Assembly (NCBI GenBank): GCA_030068145.1
Contig: JAPJBO010000119.1
Span: forward strand, 248,001-312,000
DNA length: 64,000 nucleotides
Direction: 5' to 3'
Source: Diplonema papillatum
Lineage: Eukaryota; Euglenozoa; Diplonemea; Diplonemida; Diplonemidae
In this document: positions 63,416 to 64,000 of the stretch, piece by piece
How the letters are laid out: each line of letters begins with the position of its first letter
How positions within the stretch are numbered: the first letter of the stretch is position 1
Made by a program: the position numbers and the translations under genes
The notes under the pieces: generated by a model
The model's database searches: none
Told to the model about the DNA's origin: nothing
What the model saw: only the letters and a program-made list of their open reading frames with translations

Positions 63416-63783
63416 AGGAAGCGCCAGATCCGTTTTTCGACACCGCCAATCCGATTGTTTGTTAGGGTAGAGACTTTGATGATGCGCTTCAATTAGCGAA
63501 AGGAAAAGACACACTGCCACCAGCTAGCTCGCTCTCTTTTTGTGTTTCCGGCGATAATCGCGTAGTCAGTTGCCTGCGACGGCGTTCTTTAGATTTTGTT
63601 GCTCAAACTGTCAAATTTCTTATTTGGGCAAAATATCCATGACGCCCTAACGCCGCCCTCGGCCGTGGCCTTGTGCAAAAACCGCCCTGTGACTCACCCA
63701 TGCGCGCCTGTGAGAGCACCGACAAATCTGACACGGAGAGTAGGTTCCTGCCACCGTGTCTCACCGAGTTTCATGGTTGCAAC

Positions 63784-63963
63784 TGAGCCGGTCCGTCCCT
63801 ATCTCTTGAAACTGCATCGAAGTGCCCGCCGCTGTTTATCACAGTGAATCACGGTCCACCACGGTCTATCAGGTCCATCCCTAGTCCCTAGAGCTGCATC
63901 GAATTGCCCGGTGCAGTATTTTTCGGTCTATCACGGTCTATCAAGAGGGGATGGACCGGCTCA
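63784..63963 (-). mobile_element. 180-bp MITE with 8-bp target duplication (copy B)
   Basis: TGAGCCGGTCC ... GGACCGGCTCA, flanked on both sides by GTTGCAAC (63776-63783 and 63964-63971), a perfect 8-bp duplication typical of hAT-superfamily insertions. Inverted relative to copy A at 4662-4841. The intact duplication suggests a fairly recent insertion. Confidence 0.85.
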
Positions 63964-64000
63964 GTTGCAACGGTGAGCCAGGTCTGTTTCAACTCGAGAC

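Overview
The window reads as nuclear DNA of a eukaryotic protist. Several genes are split by canonical GT-AG introns whose reading phases match at every junction. The encoded proteins (a WDR48/UAF1-like protein, a DHHC acyltransferase, a zeta-class GST, a PPR protein, an EF-hand/WD40 protein) are eukaryotic families. Introns run to several kb and are packed with dispersed repeats. GC is mid-range, with GC-rich exons and poorer introns. A TE-rich unicellular alga or alveolate (chromerid-like) would fit, but this is inference; no rRNA or organellar marker is present to fix the lineage.

Layout. 1-1458: a partial 3' exon of an unrecognised basic protein. 2.4-3.7 kb: a duplicated exon fragment and a lysine/arginine-rich terminal exon. 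4.1-6.6 kb (-): a two-exon PPR protein, whose 5' end has been tandemly amplified into a six-copy array of about 339 bp (6.6-8.65 kb). 10.3-15.7 kb (-): a three-exon WDR48 homologue. 16.2-16.7 kb: a MITE-like element holding a gene fragment. 17.5-19.1 kb (-): a two-exon maleylacetoacetate isomerase. 20.5-21.5 kb (-): a triplicated exon module. 22.4-24.6 kb: tandem repeats, including a minisatellite enclosed by terminal inverted repeats. 24.8-27.7 kb (-): a damaged LINE. 28.7-36.2 kb (-): a three-exon membrane-anchored HIT/GalT-like protein, whose second intron carries a 3.6-kb element with long inverted repeats. 39.8-41.7 kb (-): a two-exon DHHC palmitoyltransferase. 41.8-49.2 kb: a cluster of tyrosine-recombinase retroelements with split direct repeats and long (GA)n tracts. 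49.2-50.8 kb (-): the 3' part of a second LINE. 52.3-60.0 kb (-): a seven-exon EF-hand/WD40 protein (WDR49/WDR64-like). 60.2-64 kb: LINE remnants, repeats and a 180-bp MITE with a perfect 8-bp target duplication.

The host genes do not look functionally linked. The dominant theme is repeat traffic. More than ten short repeat families each occur two to eight times in the window, mostly in introns and often in both orientations. The most unusual finding is two neighbouring tyrosine-recombinase retroelements with complementary defects: one keeps gag and recombinase but has a broken RT; the other has lost those but keeps RT and RNase H. Their gene order is gag-recombinase-RT.
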